A stretch of 64,000 nucleotides of DNA from positions 6,073,301-6,137,300 of the forward strand of contig OZ024787.1 in the NCBI GenBank assembly GCA_964017065.1. Direction: 5' to 3'. The notes under the pieces were generated by a model. The model saw only the letters and a list, made by a program, of their open reading frames with translations. It did not search any database and was not told the origin of the DNA. The DNA comes from Haliclona indistincta (lineage: Eukaryota > Porifera > Demospongiae > Haplosclerida > Chalinidae). Positions 25,558-38,397 of this stretch are shown here, piece by piece. Position 1 is the stretch's first letter. Every line of letters begins with the position of its first letter. The position numbers and the translations under genes are program-made.

Positions 25558-26637
25558 CAACACTGCTTCATTAAGTATCATACATATCTGCACTGTTGTA
25601 CTTCTTATGCAAAACAAATTCTCACGTGTGTAGAACTACGATTGTAATGTTGACTCAAATTTAATATTAATTTTTTAGAAACAAATAAACAAGCAAAATA
25701 CAAGATCTTTGAGAGTGATGACATGTCACCATTAGGTGGTGCATCGATGTTCTTTTAATTATATCCATAATAATTGCATTACCTATGCCAGTGAGTGATC
25801 CTGGAGGAAGTTCAACTAAAACTACAATGCTTATGCATACTAGCACATGCACATTAATAATATAGAACAGAAGTAATGATCTATCAACATAGAACATAAC
25901 TGTACCTGGAGTTAACTGATGGAAGAAAATAGATTATGATAGAAACTTGTGATACAAATAAGGAACCATTCATGTCAAATTTGGACTCAAAAAGCATATG
26001 TCATTTTCTGCCTTTGATATTTTGGTGAAGCTTGCAAGCGGTAATGAAGGCATTTGGTGAGTGGATGGGTGGAATTGTGTGTATTTGTAAAGCATCAAGC
26101 GTAGAGTAAGAGGGTGAAATTGGGTTTGAAGTGATCTATGTTATACATGTGGTGGGTCGCAGTGAAGAAGAAAGAGAAGAGCAAAAGAAATCAAGAAACA
26201 AACTATTTCATTGTCTATTCTGACGTAGGAAGCATAGGAAGCTTGGAAAGTGTACACATCTTGCACATACATAGAATATATCTGTAGTGCTTCAGTGATT
26301 TAATCCAGTATTGGTATGACATTGACACATTTGGAGGATATCATGAGTTTGGATTTGCTCCGAAAGTGACAAAACTATTACAGTATATTCAACTGTTGGA
26401 GGGCCAAGTTTAGATGTGGGAGTGAAGAAACACTTAATTTACATACCACACACACCGGTTTTATGTCCTACAAGAGAATGAAAACTTGAGTTTCTAAGTT
26501 TTTTTGAAGAAGTAGATTTTCTAATTACTCCAAGCAATTGGAAGCTATAGGTCACGCTACTATAATATAATTATCCTTATGTACGGGGTTGAGGGAAGCA
26601 CTTATAGAACTGTAGTGGCTTAACAAGTGACATAAGG
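25558..26637. other. Convergent 3' intergenic region, MRPL12 / TNRC6
   Basis: 1.08 kb of AT-rich sequence between two convergent stop codons. It includes a polyadenylation signal for MRPL12 (25684-25689) and presumably the TNRC6 3' UTR. No gene was recognised; ORFs here are short and lack domain similarity. Confidence 0.7.
25684..25689 (+). terminator. Polyadenylation signal of MRPL12
   Basis: AATAAA lies 127 bp after the MRPL12 stop codon in an AT-rich stretch, the first canonical signal downstream. Confidence 0.6.
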
Positions 26638-29600
26638 TCAAAATAGGTCATTTGGCAGGAGAGTTGACAACACCGAGGGACTGGTACTGTAGTTAGTAGC
26701 CTCTTCTTGTTGTAGAACATCTTGCCGAGAACGTTGAGAAGTGGTCCAAGGATTGACCACCATTCCTGTTAAGAGGGCTCCTTCATCACTGCCACCAGTA
26801 CCCCAAACAGAGGAGGGACTCTCAACAGAACTCCCTGACATAGAGGCACTCGAAAAACCACCAACTGCTGGAGGGCCCCAGGTGGAGGAGGAAAGAGAAA
26901 GTGGAGTGGGCTGGGAGGAACTTGGTGAGAAAGACGACGATGATGTGGCCGGCTCTGGCAGCCAAGACAAAGATTTGCTGGAAGATGTTTTGTGATTTAC
27001 AAAGAAAGCACCAAGGTCAGCTTCAGAAGCAAATCGAGGCTTAACAGCAACTCCACAAATGACTGGACTTTTTTGTAGGCCAGCAATAGCGACGGCTGCT
27101 TCTTCAGTTGAGCTGTAGCATATGACGGCACTGTCAGACGAAGACTTGATACTACAGTCAATAACCTGGCCATACTCGCTGCATACCTCTCGCAACGAGG
27201 TCTCATCAATCTGGAAAAATAGATGTAGTACCTTAGTGTTTACACATACATACATAACTACATGTAGCACCCATACTAGTGATCAACATACCTGTGAAAC
27301 ATTTTTTATGATAAGCCAAGAAGATGCACTCTCAGATCCACTATGCAGAGAGCCAGATGTACTAGCTGGTTGCTGGGTGGGTGTACTAGGTGTCCTCCAC
27401 TCTGAGTAAGGGAGTTCTTGAGACAGGTAGCCATCAGATGGTGGAGCAGGAGAGAAACTGTTCTGACCCCATATGCTGCTTCCTGTGCAATTTACACACA
27501 CAATCAACCATGCCACCATCATAACACCAGTACATGCAATGCAGTGGCAAGAAACACTGTCAACACATACCTGAAAATGGCTTATTACTCCACGGGTTAG
27601 AGCTGTCTGAATTCCACTTCTTTGTTGACGACGGAGAGTCAAATCCTCGTGGTATCCTAGGCTGGTTAAAACCTTGAGGGGGCCCTGAATAGCTGTTGAC
27701 AGCAGTACTTGAACCAGTATAATGGCTCTGTGAGGACTGGGAAGATTGCTGCCCTCGTCCGACATAATGTCCTCGTTGCTGGGGAGATTGCAGCATGCCA
27801 AACTGTCCTCCAGAAGACTGCCCGCTATGAGTATAGTTTCCTCTTCCATTCCGCCCTCCTCGTTGTGCTGAAATTCGATCACGGTGCACTCCTTTACTAG
27901 TACTGTAACCAGAACCACCATACTGTTGCTGACTATCAAATGATCCTCCTCCCATTTGATGGTTGCCTGTGGTAAAGCTAGAACGATATGAGGAATCATG
28001 ACTAGCCTGATAATAGCCATCGTTTTCACTAGACGTTGCATACTTTGAATCACTTGAAGATAAGTATGAGGAAGATGACGTTGGGTTAAAACCTAGTGAG
28101 TTACTAAATGTCTGTGGTGGTTCTTTGGTATGTGAACGAGGCTGCCAGGGGACTCCAGGCTTGAACTCAGGAATGTCATCGACCATGTTCCCTTTACCAG
28201 CAAATGAAGATGAAGAAGAGGAGGTAGTGATAGATGGATCAGCTGACATTGAGCGAGAGAAACAACTTGGTTGTTCTGATGTGGGCTGCATTATGGAAGA
28301 ACGATAGCTCTGTCTTGAAAGCTCATCCAAGCCTCTATTCCCATCTCTGTCGACTGAATCTGCTGGTCCCGAAATGATCTGTTGCAGGCGAGACATGCTC
28401 TGTGCAGATTGTTGACTATAAGATGGCTGAGAAGAGCCTACTGACATCTTGTGCATGTTGTACGAAAGACCATTCATTTCAGCCCCTCCCTGAGACGACT
28501 GATAGCCAAGCTGGTCACTATGACCATTGTACCCACTCGTGCTATTCTGCATTCCATTCACTGATTTAAAATCTGCTGGTTTGCCACCATTTCTACTAGC
28601 TCCTTTGTATTGAGATTGCTGAGAAGATTGCGACACCAGCAGGAGTTGCTGATTTAGAGAGGAGATATTGGCATTGACCTGGTTTAGCTGTAGAGAGAGT
28701 AGTTGCGGTTGATTTGCTTGGTGAGGTTGTGAGGATTTGAGCTGACTCAACTGCATTGCTAGACTCTGCTTCATGTGCTGCAAGCGAGCCAGTTTCTGAG
28801 AAATATCTTGTTGAAGGTGCTTTGGATGGTGAGCCATGTGGTTCATTTGGGGCTGTACTCCTGGTGTAACTTGACCACTCATAGAAAGCTGATGAGTGAC
28901 TGCCTGTTGGTCATTGAGGCCAGGAAAAGTATGAGGAGTGGTCGCAGAAGAAACAGCGCTGTTCATGGAACCAGATGAAGACGGAGAGTACGTTTGCTTG
29001 AGGTGTGCTCCATTGAGGCTAGTTGGGTGTTTTCTAGCAATAAGAGGAGAGGACCCAAACGTGGCCATGGGATCGTCTTGAGGAAGAGCATTAATGGTCA
29101 GCAAGTCTCCTAAAGCATCCTCAAGATTATTGCGATTGATTTTCAAGAACTTCTCACACTGTTCATACTGGAAAAGATGAAAACATTGACAATGTGTACT
29201 AGAATACTGTTTGGTACAACTCACATTAAAACCCATATCAACTAGCTTTTTGATATTTTCATGTGACACAATCTCTTTCTAAAAAATAAGAACAATAAGA
29301 ATTGAAGAGAAACATGAGAGAATAGGTGTACCTTCTGTCCTCTATTTACAGCAGCACCAGTAGTATCACTGTTACTCCATGATGGATTCTGACCATCACT
29401 TCCATTCTGATTCCAGCTGTCTCCCCCCCACCTGTGAGCAGTAGGCATACGATCGCCCCAACCTATGATTAGACGTAAACCATCACACGCTTTGCTATTA
29501 TTTCATTCTTACCTCCTACATGTCCTTGATTCATCCTCTTCTTCACATCGTCAGGGATGCCCCATACCTCGGTCCCTGTGTCCATGTTTGTACTGTGGGG

Positions 29601-32600
29601 ACTAGGTAACTCTCCCCATCCATTAGGAGCATCATTGAGTGAATCGGTAGCATGTAGATCGAGTGATGGTTTCTTTCCTTTGGCTGAAAATCTTCCACTT
29701 GACTTTCCTGCTACAAAATTGGAGCTGTTCTTTCGGGGACTTGTGCATCTAGGATAGTTTCCTCCTCCTCCGCTACCATTGCTTCCTGCTCGTGTGTTTC
29801 GCCAGCTCGAGTTGCTACCAACACTGTTAACAGAGGAGGTACTTCCGATGCTTCCTCGTGAATGCTGCATTCTCCAGCCACCTCCTTCTCCGTCGATTCC
29901 AGTACGGCTGTCTACAGCATCACGTAGTGAATGAGTAGAAGCATAATCTCTTGAAGCCTCTGATTCTGAACTGTGTCTGTTTAGAATTGACTTATCTTCA
30001 CCCATTCTTGCCATATCACGAGGAAAGGTTTTAGATCGAGAAGGTGGTCCAGTGGTAAAAGTGTCTCTGTCACTACCTTCAGAAAGGTCTTCATCCCACT
30101 CTAAGTGAGCATGTCTGCCATTCTCTGATCCTGACAAGTGCTCACCGGATAGCTCAGCTCTGTTCTGCTCTGTTGGAGAGTTTTCAGCTGATAGTGTCCA
30201 TTGCTCAGTCGTCATTTTATGGTCATTAGACTGCTGTGAGCCCCATATCACACTGTCGTCACCGCCTCCTCCCCATCCACCCTTTCCCAAATGGTGATAG
30301 CTTGTTGGGTCTTTGTCGGCAATAGCTGACTGGGTTGATCTTCTTACCGCGGCTTCATGAGAAGAAGATGAACCACCAGGAGCACGAGAGATGGTTCCAC
30401 TAGAGCTGCTGTTGTCGGCATCCATGGGCCAATGATTGCTAGTGTCTAGGTTGTGTTGCTGCCACCGGCTTCCTGTTTCTTTTGGCTTCTTGGTACCTGA
30501 GGAGAGGAAACAAATTTATACTACATGTGTGTGTACAAGACAACAAGCAATGAACTAGGGGGTTAAATAATGTATGCTCCTACTAGTAAACAGCTATTAT
30601 AAAGCACATACTTGTGAACTAGTCTACTAGTCTAGTATAGTCAGTAGACACATTCCAATCACGGACAGATTGTTACTAGGACAATATGCTTGTCACTAGG
30701 ATACTGTGCCACATAGATGAATGCACATACCAAGAAAACATCAAAGTTTTTTAAAATTAGGCAACCAGCTTTCGCTATTATCACACTATTGTAGTTGGCT
30801 GCTTAGCCACTGTGGTCAATACATAGACACAAGTTAGGCCTGGGTCATTCCCTCCCAGCCTGATAGTCATTAGTCTTCTTTAAGCAAATATTTACTCTGG
30901 AGGAATGTACACAGAATAAATATGTACCCACCCACAACCCTTTCAAGCATAGTGTATACAGAATTTCACTGAGCAAACTGAATCAGGGCTTCCATAAACA
31001 CAGCAATATCCACTGGATTAGGGCATAAAACATACATGAACACAGGAAGACCATTAATGTGTCAACAAGAAGTGTAGGTATGTCCATCTGCCTACACTAA
31101 ATTATTTGTGAGGGGCTGAGTTATAAAATGTAAGCACGTATTCATTAGATACCCAGGATGCCATGCCTTGAACAACAAACATGTGATATACATGACTAGT
31201 ATGTGAGCTAAACAGCACTTAAACACTCCACGTGCTATGAACTATCATGTGTCAACCAGCTTATTGTACATGTTAGCACATAATACACCCAGCAGCAGCC
31301 AAGTCTGAGCAACGGATGATGACTACTCAAAGTACTATGCATAGCACAGTCGTATAAAACAATTAGCACTTTTATTCAGGTTACACTGAAAAGCTGAGTT
31401 GAATAAAGTAGCCAGAAATAGATACAACTGTTCACAGCTTGTGCTAACACTTCAACACATCTGTATGCATTAGCACACAGAACGGTGCATTAGAACCAGC
31501 ATAATACTGAGACAGGACTCAAAAAGTACATTTACATGTCACCAGACAACAAAAAATCAAATACTGTCACTTAGAATGGCAAAGTTTTTGACAAGGATTC
31601 CTCAGGAATGCGACACTATGACCATGCAACTGCACAGAGCAAAGAAGAATAGATTAGGCAACCTTGCAAGAATACACAAACCTTTCACAAATAGGGAAAC
31701 CACTGTGGGCTATTATGGTTGAAGGAATGTAACAATAATGATAAGTGCTCAAACCACTGACAATAAAGTTAAGTAGTGAGATACAACTACTGTTATAGCC
31801 AACAGGAGTGTGCTAAGTAGTATACATCACTTTCCTAGTAAAATAAGCCAACAAATGAGACCAAATCAGGAACCACCCTACTCTCACCAAGTAACCACAA
31901 GTCACTCAATAAAGGACAATATCAACACACTCAGATTAGTGATACCTTGTGCACACACACAAACACAGGCAATGTGTTCTAATTGTTTGAATTTCAATGG
32001 ATAATTCCAAGTACATAGATGGACAATACATTGTTTTCAATACCAGATGAAGCAGCTATAACATTGAGCCATTAGTAATTGTGAATTCTTCAATTTACGC
32101 AAAGACATGCAAGCTGGCAGCTATGCCGCGCAACCAATAACGGTTCCTAAGGAAGAAAGTTCCTGACATTGTTGACCGCTAGGAAGAAGCCAACAGCTTA
32201 TTGTGTTGAGGCTGCTTACTGTACATGACACTAGGAAATGACTGTAACTAGTAGGAATAAAAGCTGATCAAAATGTTAGGAATTCGAGCACGTTTAAATC
32301 ATGCAGTGTATAATTTGCATTTATAGAATCACATGACAGGAAATGCTCAGTTTAACTCTATAACACATGACACATAAGTGTAATTCCAAACTAGTAGATC
32401 AAATAACAAAACACACTCATGTGATCCACTGTTGCTGCCCGGCAGTATTCATTCTATTGGTGTTTCAGTGGGACTAGCAAGTATGCAGAGACAGCAGTTT
32501 CCCAAAATGCAATCTGTATAGCTGGTCACATCCTCCTCGGAGAATATCAGTACACAAAACAAAAACATGCCTACAGATGCCCAATTTCAAGATACACATC

Positions 32601-35600
32601 CAAACAAGTCAATACACACACAAAATAGACTATCCACCCACACCTACACATATCAGTTTCAAAGTATAGATGTACAGTGACATGTAGACAGGTGCTATAA
32701 CTATTCACATTGACTATAGATAGTACAGGCATAGTTCCGAGAGAATGGCAAACTTCCCGATCCTACAGAGACCAAACGTACATGCACACCTTTTGAAAAG
32801 ATGACACCCAAACTGACAATTTGAAATGGTACCGGTAAGGTAACAATTATAATATGAGGAAGTACATGCATGTTTGAAACAACCTGCACACGTGGTGCAA
32901 TACTGCGTATGAATGTATGGTGCAATACTGCGTATGAATGTATGATAGAAAGAACGTGCAATGACCAGTACCATCAAGATAGACAGTACAATGGATGGAT
33001 AATAGTTGATACGCTTCAAAATTAAGAAAACTTTAGTGTTGACACTACGAACAGATAGACGAACAAACACACCTGTTGCACTGTCATAGATCAAGGTATT
33101 AGCAGAGGGAGGAATGGAGGATGAATAGAGAGAACGGTCCATCATGGCAGTTGTCATCTTACGGATATTAATACAGACTTTGTGAATAAACTAGACTAGG
33201 CCTTGAGAAAGTATTGTAGGATAAATGAATGGAACGGGAGAGTGACAAGTGATTCGGATATTATATAAATGATCCCAGGGGCAGTATCAGTCTGGGCAGT
33301 TTTATAGTACTAGGAGGGTCAGAAATGTCTTGAACGATCCAGAGGCATCAGGATGGCTTGACGTAGGTACAGAAATCGCGGCGGTCTGCTGGCGCATCCA
33401 GTTGGTAGAGATGGGGTCTCAGCGCGCCAAACACGTACGCCGTCGATCTTGCAGCTGTTGTCTCGCGGTAGACAGTCCCGCGGGCTAGGTTGTGGAGTAG
33501 AATAGAACCAAGTCACTGCGCAAAGCTTGTAAGCTATCTCGTACGGTGTCTAGGCTTCTTCGTCTCTGTCAATCAGGTAAGTCCCTCGATAGGCTGCCCG
33601 ACGAACAGAGTACCTTTGAGTGGGTTGTGCCTCCCGGCCAAGGAGGTCAGCCTACGTCGGGTATCTAAAGAAACTGAAATGCTAAAATCGAGTTCACCAA
33701 AGCGATTTTATCAACACGCGGAAACCCTATAAGCACACGTTGTTAGTGTATCCAGGAAATAGTCCCATTCCTCCTCCTTCTCAATGCTCAAGAGCTAGTT
33801 GGCATCACGTGAGCATGCATGTGAATGGATTCTTTTCAGCAGAATTTATAGTTTACAATATTGCACTCAACCAGACAAAAATGAACTACATGTATAGATG
33901 GACAGATAACTTGGTTAAACCTAATAAACAATCAAACACACATACCATAGAGTTTGAAAATGTATACACAACCGGAGAATAGTACACAGCACATGCTCAA
34001 ACTGAAACCGTTCAATAAGTTAACTAATAATCATAACTTAATCCCCTCAGTATACCTTACATTGAGATGTAAACGCAACGCAACCGTTATGGAAACCCCC
34101 TCATAGTAAATTCTACACAGCGGTGTGCTAGTTTGAAAACAAAACTGGATTCCCTGTTTGCTCGCTATACATCAGCTACATTATACATACGTATAACCTC
34201 GTGCATAGTGTGTGTGCTCAGAAAACAAACTGAAAAGTAATGATGAGTTTTGTTAGAAATGGTGATCTAAAGTTGAACTTATTTCAATTGTGAAAAGGTG
34301 AATCACCTAGTATACAGGTCAGCCTTGTAAAGTAGTGTAATCCAAGACATGAAATACCCTCAGCATATTAGTAGAGATTCATACACTAGCCTCATACATA
34401 GCAAGCAAGATGACATACATCATGTTTCACTGACAACAGCCCCAAACTATAGTAGACACCCTATCTATGATGGACAACTTGTTGGTACCAATGGTGTCCA
34501 CCTTACAGAGGTTCCACTGTACCTCAATACATGTTATAGTCGCCCACACATGTACCGCAGCAGGTTATTGCATCACGTGGTTCAAAGAAATGATGAAAAA
34601 ATGTTTACTTTGATTACCAGCTAGACTATGCATCAGCCAAGCTCCATACTAACACACACACCTTAGCTTCATAAACTTCCCAACATCACAAGAGCAACAG
34701 TATTAGGAACACTACATACAAAATATAAACCACAAACTTGCCGTACTGCATGAACAATCACTGTTGTACATTCATGATCAAGGTAGCCATAAGTGTACCT
34801 TCCATCACTACCAAATGTTTATCCACACTCTCACAGTAGGCACTCTCAACATGCCCATTAGTCGGATTTACTCAACACTACTTTTTACTTGTTGATGCAC
34901 TCAGACAAGTATAATCAGTGAAATCGGCTGAAAACAATTGTTAGCCAAAATATTTTATTTTTGACTAAAACGTCTTTAAATTAGTGCATTATATTAGTGT
35001 CTTACTAGATGAAATTATCATCATGATGAAAAGTATGAATTTTAAACACATTGGTGCTGTCAGCAGACTAATTTCTCAATGATAAAATTAATAATAATGG
35101 TTTATCACTTCCCTAAACGCAAGTATGACTATTTGTGACATAATAATATTTAGAATGCACACACTTGTGAAAAATGTCATTTGGAACTTGGAACTTTTTA
35201 TTCTGTCAGAACACTTTCAGTTTAAGAGTGAAGGGGAACAGAGCTATCACTATTTACACATTTAAATAAAGTAATCACAGCTCTTTTTAGCTATTTCCCT
35301 TTTCTTTTTGTACACAAATTCTCATTTCCTCTCTATTTCCCTTGTCACATTTCCATATACAGCCATGAGAACCTAGTCTCATCATTGCCGTGAACTCATC
35401 CTTTCAAATGCCAAAACTCTTACTTTGATTGGGCTTAGATTGTTTGGATGAGCTGTACTGTGATTGTGTTGGTTGTGACTGCTTGCTCGGGGGATGTTTC
35501 TGAAGCTGAAATCGTGGAGGAACCTCACGGTAGTAGTACCTTGAAGAGAATTGATTGGTCGAAGACTGGGGTGAGTTTTGTAGCGGTGAAGAGGAGTTCT

Positions 35601-35947
35601 GTGTCTATAGTGCATAGTACACTGAATTAATACAACACACGATATAATACTTTGAATAAAGAACACCATTAGGCATTGAGAAGCACATTCATTTGGCTGC
35701 ACACCTTCTGTTTACTGCTACTTCCTGATGATCCACCAGAGACACTCTTGGTATCTTTCTTCTTTTTCTCAGAGTTGTCTCTACGTCGCTGCTGATCGTC
35801 ACTGTCTTCTTTACTACCTCTAGACTGATGCTGTCTGGATCCCTTACCACCACCGCTGCTGCGGCTATAACTAGTAGTACCTGTGTTAGTGTGTACGGAC
35901 AAGGAGGTGGTTGTATCTGTGGCTGCAATAGCTCGTTTACTGTCCAT
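26638..35947 (-). CDS. TNRC6: TNRC6/GW182 (Gawky) miRNA silencing factor
   Basis: Exons 35947-35705, 35598-35424, 30496-29513, 29462-29332, 29278-29225, 29167-27571, 27482-27292 and 27210-26638 sum to 3948 bp, exactly 1316 codons. Domains in order: Ser/Lys-rich N-terminus; the conserved REVPPRFQLQKH motif; a GW-repeat region (GGWGGGGDDSVIWGSQQ, NGWGELPSPHS, TEVWGIPDDVKKRMNQG, HRWGGDSWNQNG) that in the family binds Argonaute; a UBA-like domain (HENIKKLVDMGFN, YEQCEKFLKINRNNLEDALG); a Gln-rich stretch; an RRM (SWLIIKNVSQ, IDETSLREVCSEYGQVIDCS); and a Trp-containing silencing tail (STWGPPAVGG, SVWGTGG, VVNPWTTS) ending LLPNDLF. In the family the tail recruits CCR4-NOT and PAN2-PAN3. Few residues are missing, so the gene looks functional. 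Intron 2 is 4.9 kb and may host a second promoter. Confidence 0.93.
32893..32942. repeat. 25-bp direct tandem duplication
   Basis: Bases 32893-32917 and 32918-32942 are identical (starting TGGTGCAATACTGCG). It lies in the TNRC6 intron near the candidate alternative first exon. Confidence 0.85.
33073..33157 (-). CDS. TNRC6: Candidate alternative first coding exon of TNRC6
   Basis: An ATG at 33157 starts a 28-codon open stretch (MTTAMMDRSLYSSSIPPSAN and on) that ends at a GT donor (ACAG|gtgtgt) in phase 1. This is the phase needed to join the TNRC6 exon at 30496; the resulting coding sequence would be 3615 bp, also divisible by three. CpG-richer sequence lies just upstream (33320-33620). The product would lack the N-terminal PPRF motif. 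The phase could match by chance (one in three). Confidence 0.4.
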
Positions 35948-36235
35948 CAGTGTTCTGAATAAAGAGACATTATGAGGAAGAGAGGAAGGTAAAGTATCAT
36001 GAACAGAAAGGGTAAGCTTTATTAGGAAATCAACATTCATAATAACAAATCAATACAGAATGTACTGTTTCTCAGTTTATAAAGAAAGTCCTTACTGAAG
36101 AAATTTGCTTGTTTTGCTAGCGATTGATTTACAAACAGTTATGAAACAACACCCTTAGTGTGCGAATAATCGCAAAATAGCACCTTCAAATAAGGGAAAT
36201 TTTTGTGGATTTCCCCAACAAATCATTTTTAATCA

Positions 36236-36373
36236 CAAGTACTTCTAGATGAGGTAAAACACATCATATTTCTAGTACTTCACAAGTACTAGAAATCACA
36301 AGTACTTCTAGATGAGGTAAAACACATCGTTGTTTCTATTATAGAGCCACCAGGCTCTATAATAGAAACAACG
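36236..36373. repeat. Duplicated segment with two hairpins
   Basis: A segment of about 32 bp (beginning CACAAGTACTTCTAGATGAG) occurs at 36236-36267 and again at about 36296-36327. Between the copies is a palindrome (TTTCTAGTACTT and AAGTACTAGAAA). Directly after the second copy is a perfect hairpin at 36328-36373 with 21-bp arms and a 4-base loop (ACCA). Confidence 0.85.
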
Positions 36374-37755
36374 AGTCTCAATAAGGAGAAGATGAGTAAG
36401 TAAACATGATCTATAAATGTATGTCAACAACATACTGTGTTAGTATAACATTATGTATGTGAAAAGGGTGGCTGGCTATGCCAGCTTGAAGCTGGAAAAG
36501 TTGCCTGTATCTTGAAATCCATAATCAAACCAACTCTACTGAAAACTGATAACGGCTGAAGTACCACGATGGCGAAATTACTAGACTAGTGCGGTCCAAC
36601 ATGAGGAAGGTTGGTCACATGAAACTTGTATAAAATTGAGAGACTTTAACAATATCAATGTTTAACACCTATCATAAGTGTATCATCAATGTTCTTTTTA
36701 TTAATCAGCCATAGAGAATTGAACAAAATTAATTGTACTGTGTCAGTGAGTTTGATTCTGTGACCAGATCTACTTGTTTTGCACATATTAGTATAGTAGG
36801 AGTGCCATATGGAATGAGGGTCGGGTTGAGAGGCTGATACTGCACGAAACGATGTCAAGCGCTGTAAGACCCAATCCCAAGTGCACACAACACAAAAACT
36901 GTGCTTTAACTGGTTTAGAGCATACCTCAGTCGCTAGTTGAAACTGATGCAAAGTGCATTGACGGCCATGCAATAAGTGTCGTTATTATAATTATGAATT
37001 TGCTACATGCTATAGAGTACGAGACTAGTTAGACGTCCTCTTGACAGATGCAAAGCTGCAGTGAATGTAGGCACATACTGTAAGATTCAATGCAGCATAG
37101 TCAAATACATTGATATGTGACTAATCTTATCAGATTGAATATAAAGGATTTGTGATCTGGCATAAAACAATGACTTGATACTAAATATAGCAATTCCTTA
37201 TAAGCAAATGCATCATATGAATGAACTATAGTAGCAGTGAATACTATTAGGTATGCACGGTCTGCACTGCATAGCTAGCTAGCTATGCTCAAAGTAGCAT
37301 AGACTATCCAACACAATACATGCACAGAGACACAAAGGGAAGCAACTAGCCACACTTCCTCTATTCTTGATAAAACCACAGCTCCTCCTACACGAACGTG
37401 TAGTCCACTGACAGTTTATTCTTTACCTCACATCTCACACGAACGTACCACACAAACTTATGTATTAACACAACACATCATTGGGGCACTGTAATCTATC
37501 AATTAAGTCAGTCAAGCTACAGGTAGGTACACTTTGCAGTGCTAGCTAGTGTAAAGCTAAAGGCTAACTCAGAGCTTGATAGCACCCGTTCAACTACAAA
37601 CAAGACACGCCCAGCTAGTTATGCAGGACATGTCGAACAAACAACGACACCAAACAGGTTAATTTTAAACAACATGTAACGTTTAAACGACTACCATTAC
37701 TTGCAAAGTGGTCCATGTTGACCCCTGTAGCTGGATAACAATACCAGACTAGCTT

Positions 37756-37780
37756 CATGCACGAACACTGTTCGTGCATG
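37756..37780. repeat. 25-bp palindrome
   Basis: CATGCACGAACA and TGTTCGTGCATG are exact reverse complements separated by one base. It lies about 40 bp downstream (in the TNRC6 direction) of the proposed first-exon donor. Confidence 0.75.
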
Positions 37781-38397
37781 CCAAGAAAAACACCATCATA
37801 GCTCTATGTGTTGCTTACTTCTGTCGTGAGCAGGCTGATCATCAACAGAATTCTCAGCTGACAGGTATCGGGCCTCTAAAGTGAGGTGGTGGCTAGTAGT
37901 GACAGTAGTCGAGCCATCGGACTTTGCGCGCGGTCCCAAAAGTTAAATAAAAGTGACGTCATAATAATTTCAAAATTTGAACGCAACATAAAAAATTATG
38001 AACAACTTGGCTGTGTCTTTTAAAAATGCAACGCCAACTTCAATAACAAAGATCTTCTCGAGAATAATAATATTTATCCTCCATGTAGAAAAACAGAAGC
38101 TTTTCCAGATATTGCATGGTATATGTATGGTAGTGACTATTGCAAATTTTAATAGAGCTTAATTCCTGCAGTAAAGTTGACTGATTCCATACTAGGCATG
38201 TTTGACAAACTTATCTTGAGTGTAGAATTATACCTCTCAAATTTATCATTCACTGCAGTACGTCTTTCCTGATGACAGACCATGCAGTATCAAGCTCAGG
38301 GTAATGGGGACAGGTTTTTCTTATTAAATTTAACCAGGCACTCGTGTGTTTTCTCCAAGTCGTTGCATGACCATTTCACTCGAAACATTAAGATTTT

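Larger units (their letters stand above)
30497..35423. other. 4.9-kb TNRC6 intron with candidate alternative promoter
   Basis: Mostly AT-rich sequence with no recognised domain-coding exon apart from a candidate first exon (33157-33073). A CpG-richer island-like stretch lies at 33320-33620, and a 25-bp direct duplication at 32893-32942. The rest (30540-32700, 33750-35400) showed nothing interpretable. Confidence 0.6.
35954..37930. promoter_or_regulatory. TNRC6 5' region with probable noncoding first exon
   Basis: In the gene direction, a good acceptor (ttattcag) at 35957-35955 precedes the TNRC6 start codon by 7 bp, so a 5' UTR exon must lie upstream. A candidate is about 37930-37819, which begins in GC-rich sequence (CGCGCGCAAAG on the minus strand), carries a 13-codon upstream ORF, and ends at a GTAAGC donor. 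The interval also contains duplicated and hairpin repeats (36236-36373) and a palindrome (37756-37780). Confidence 0.45.
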
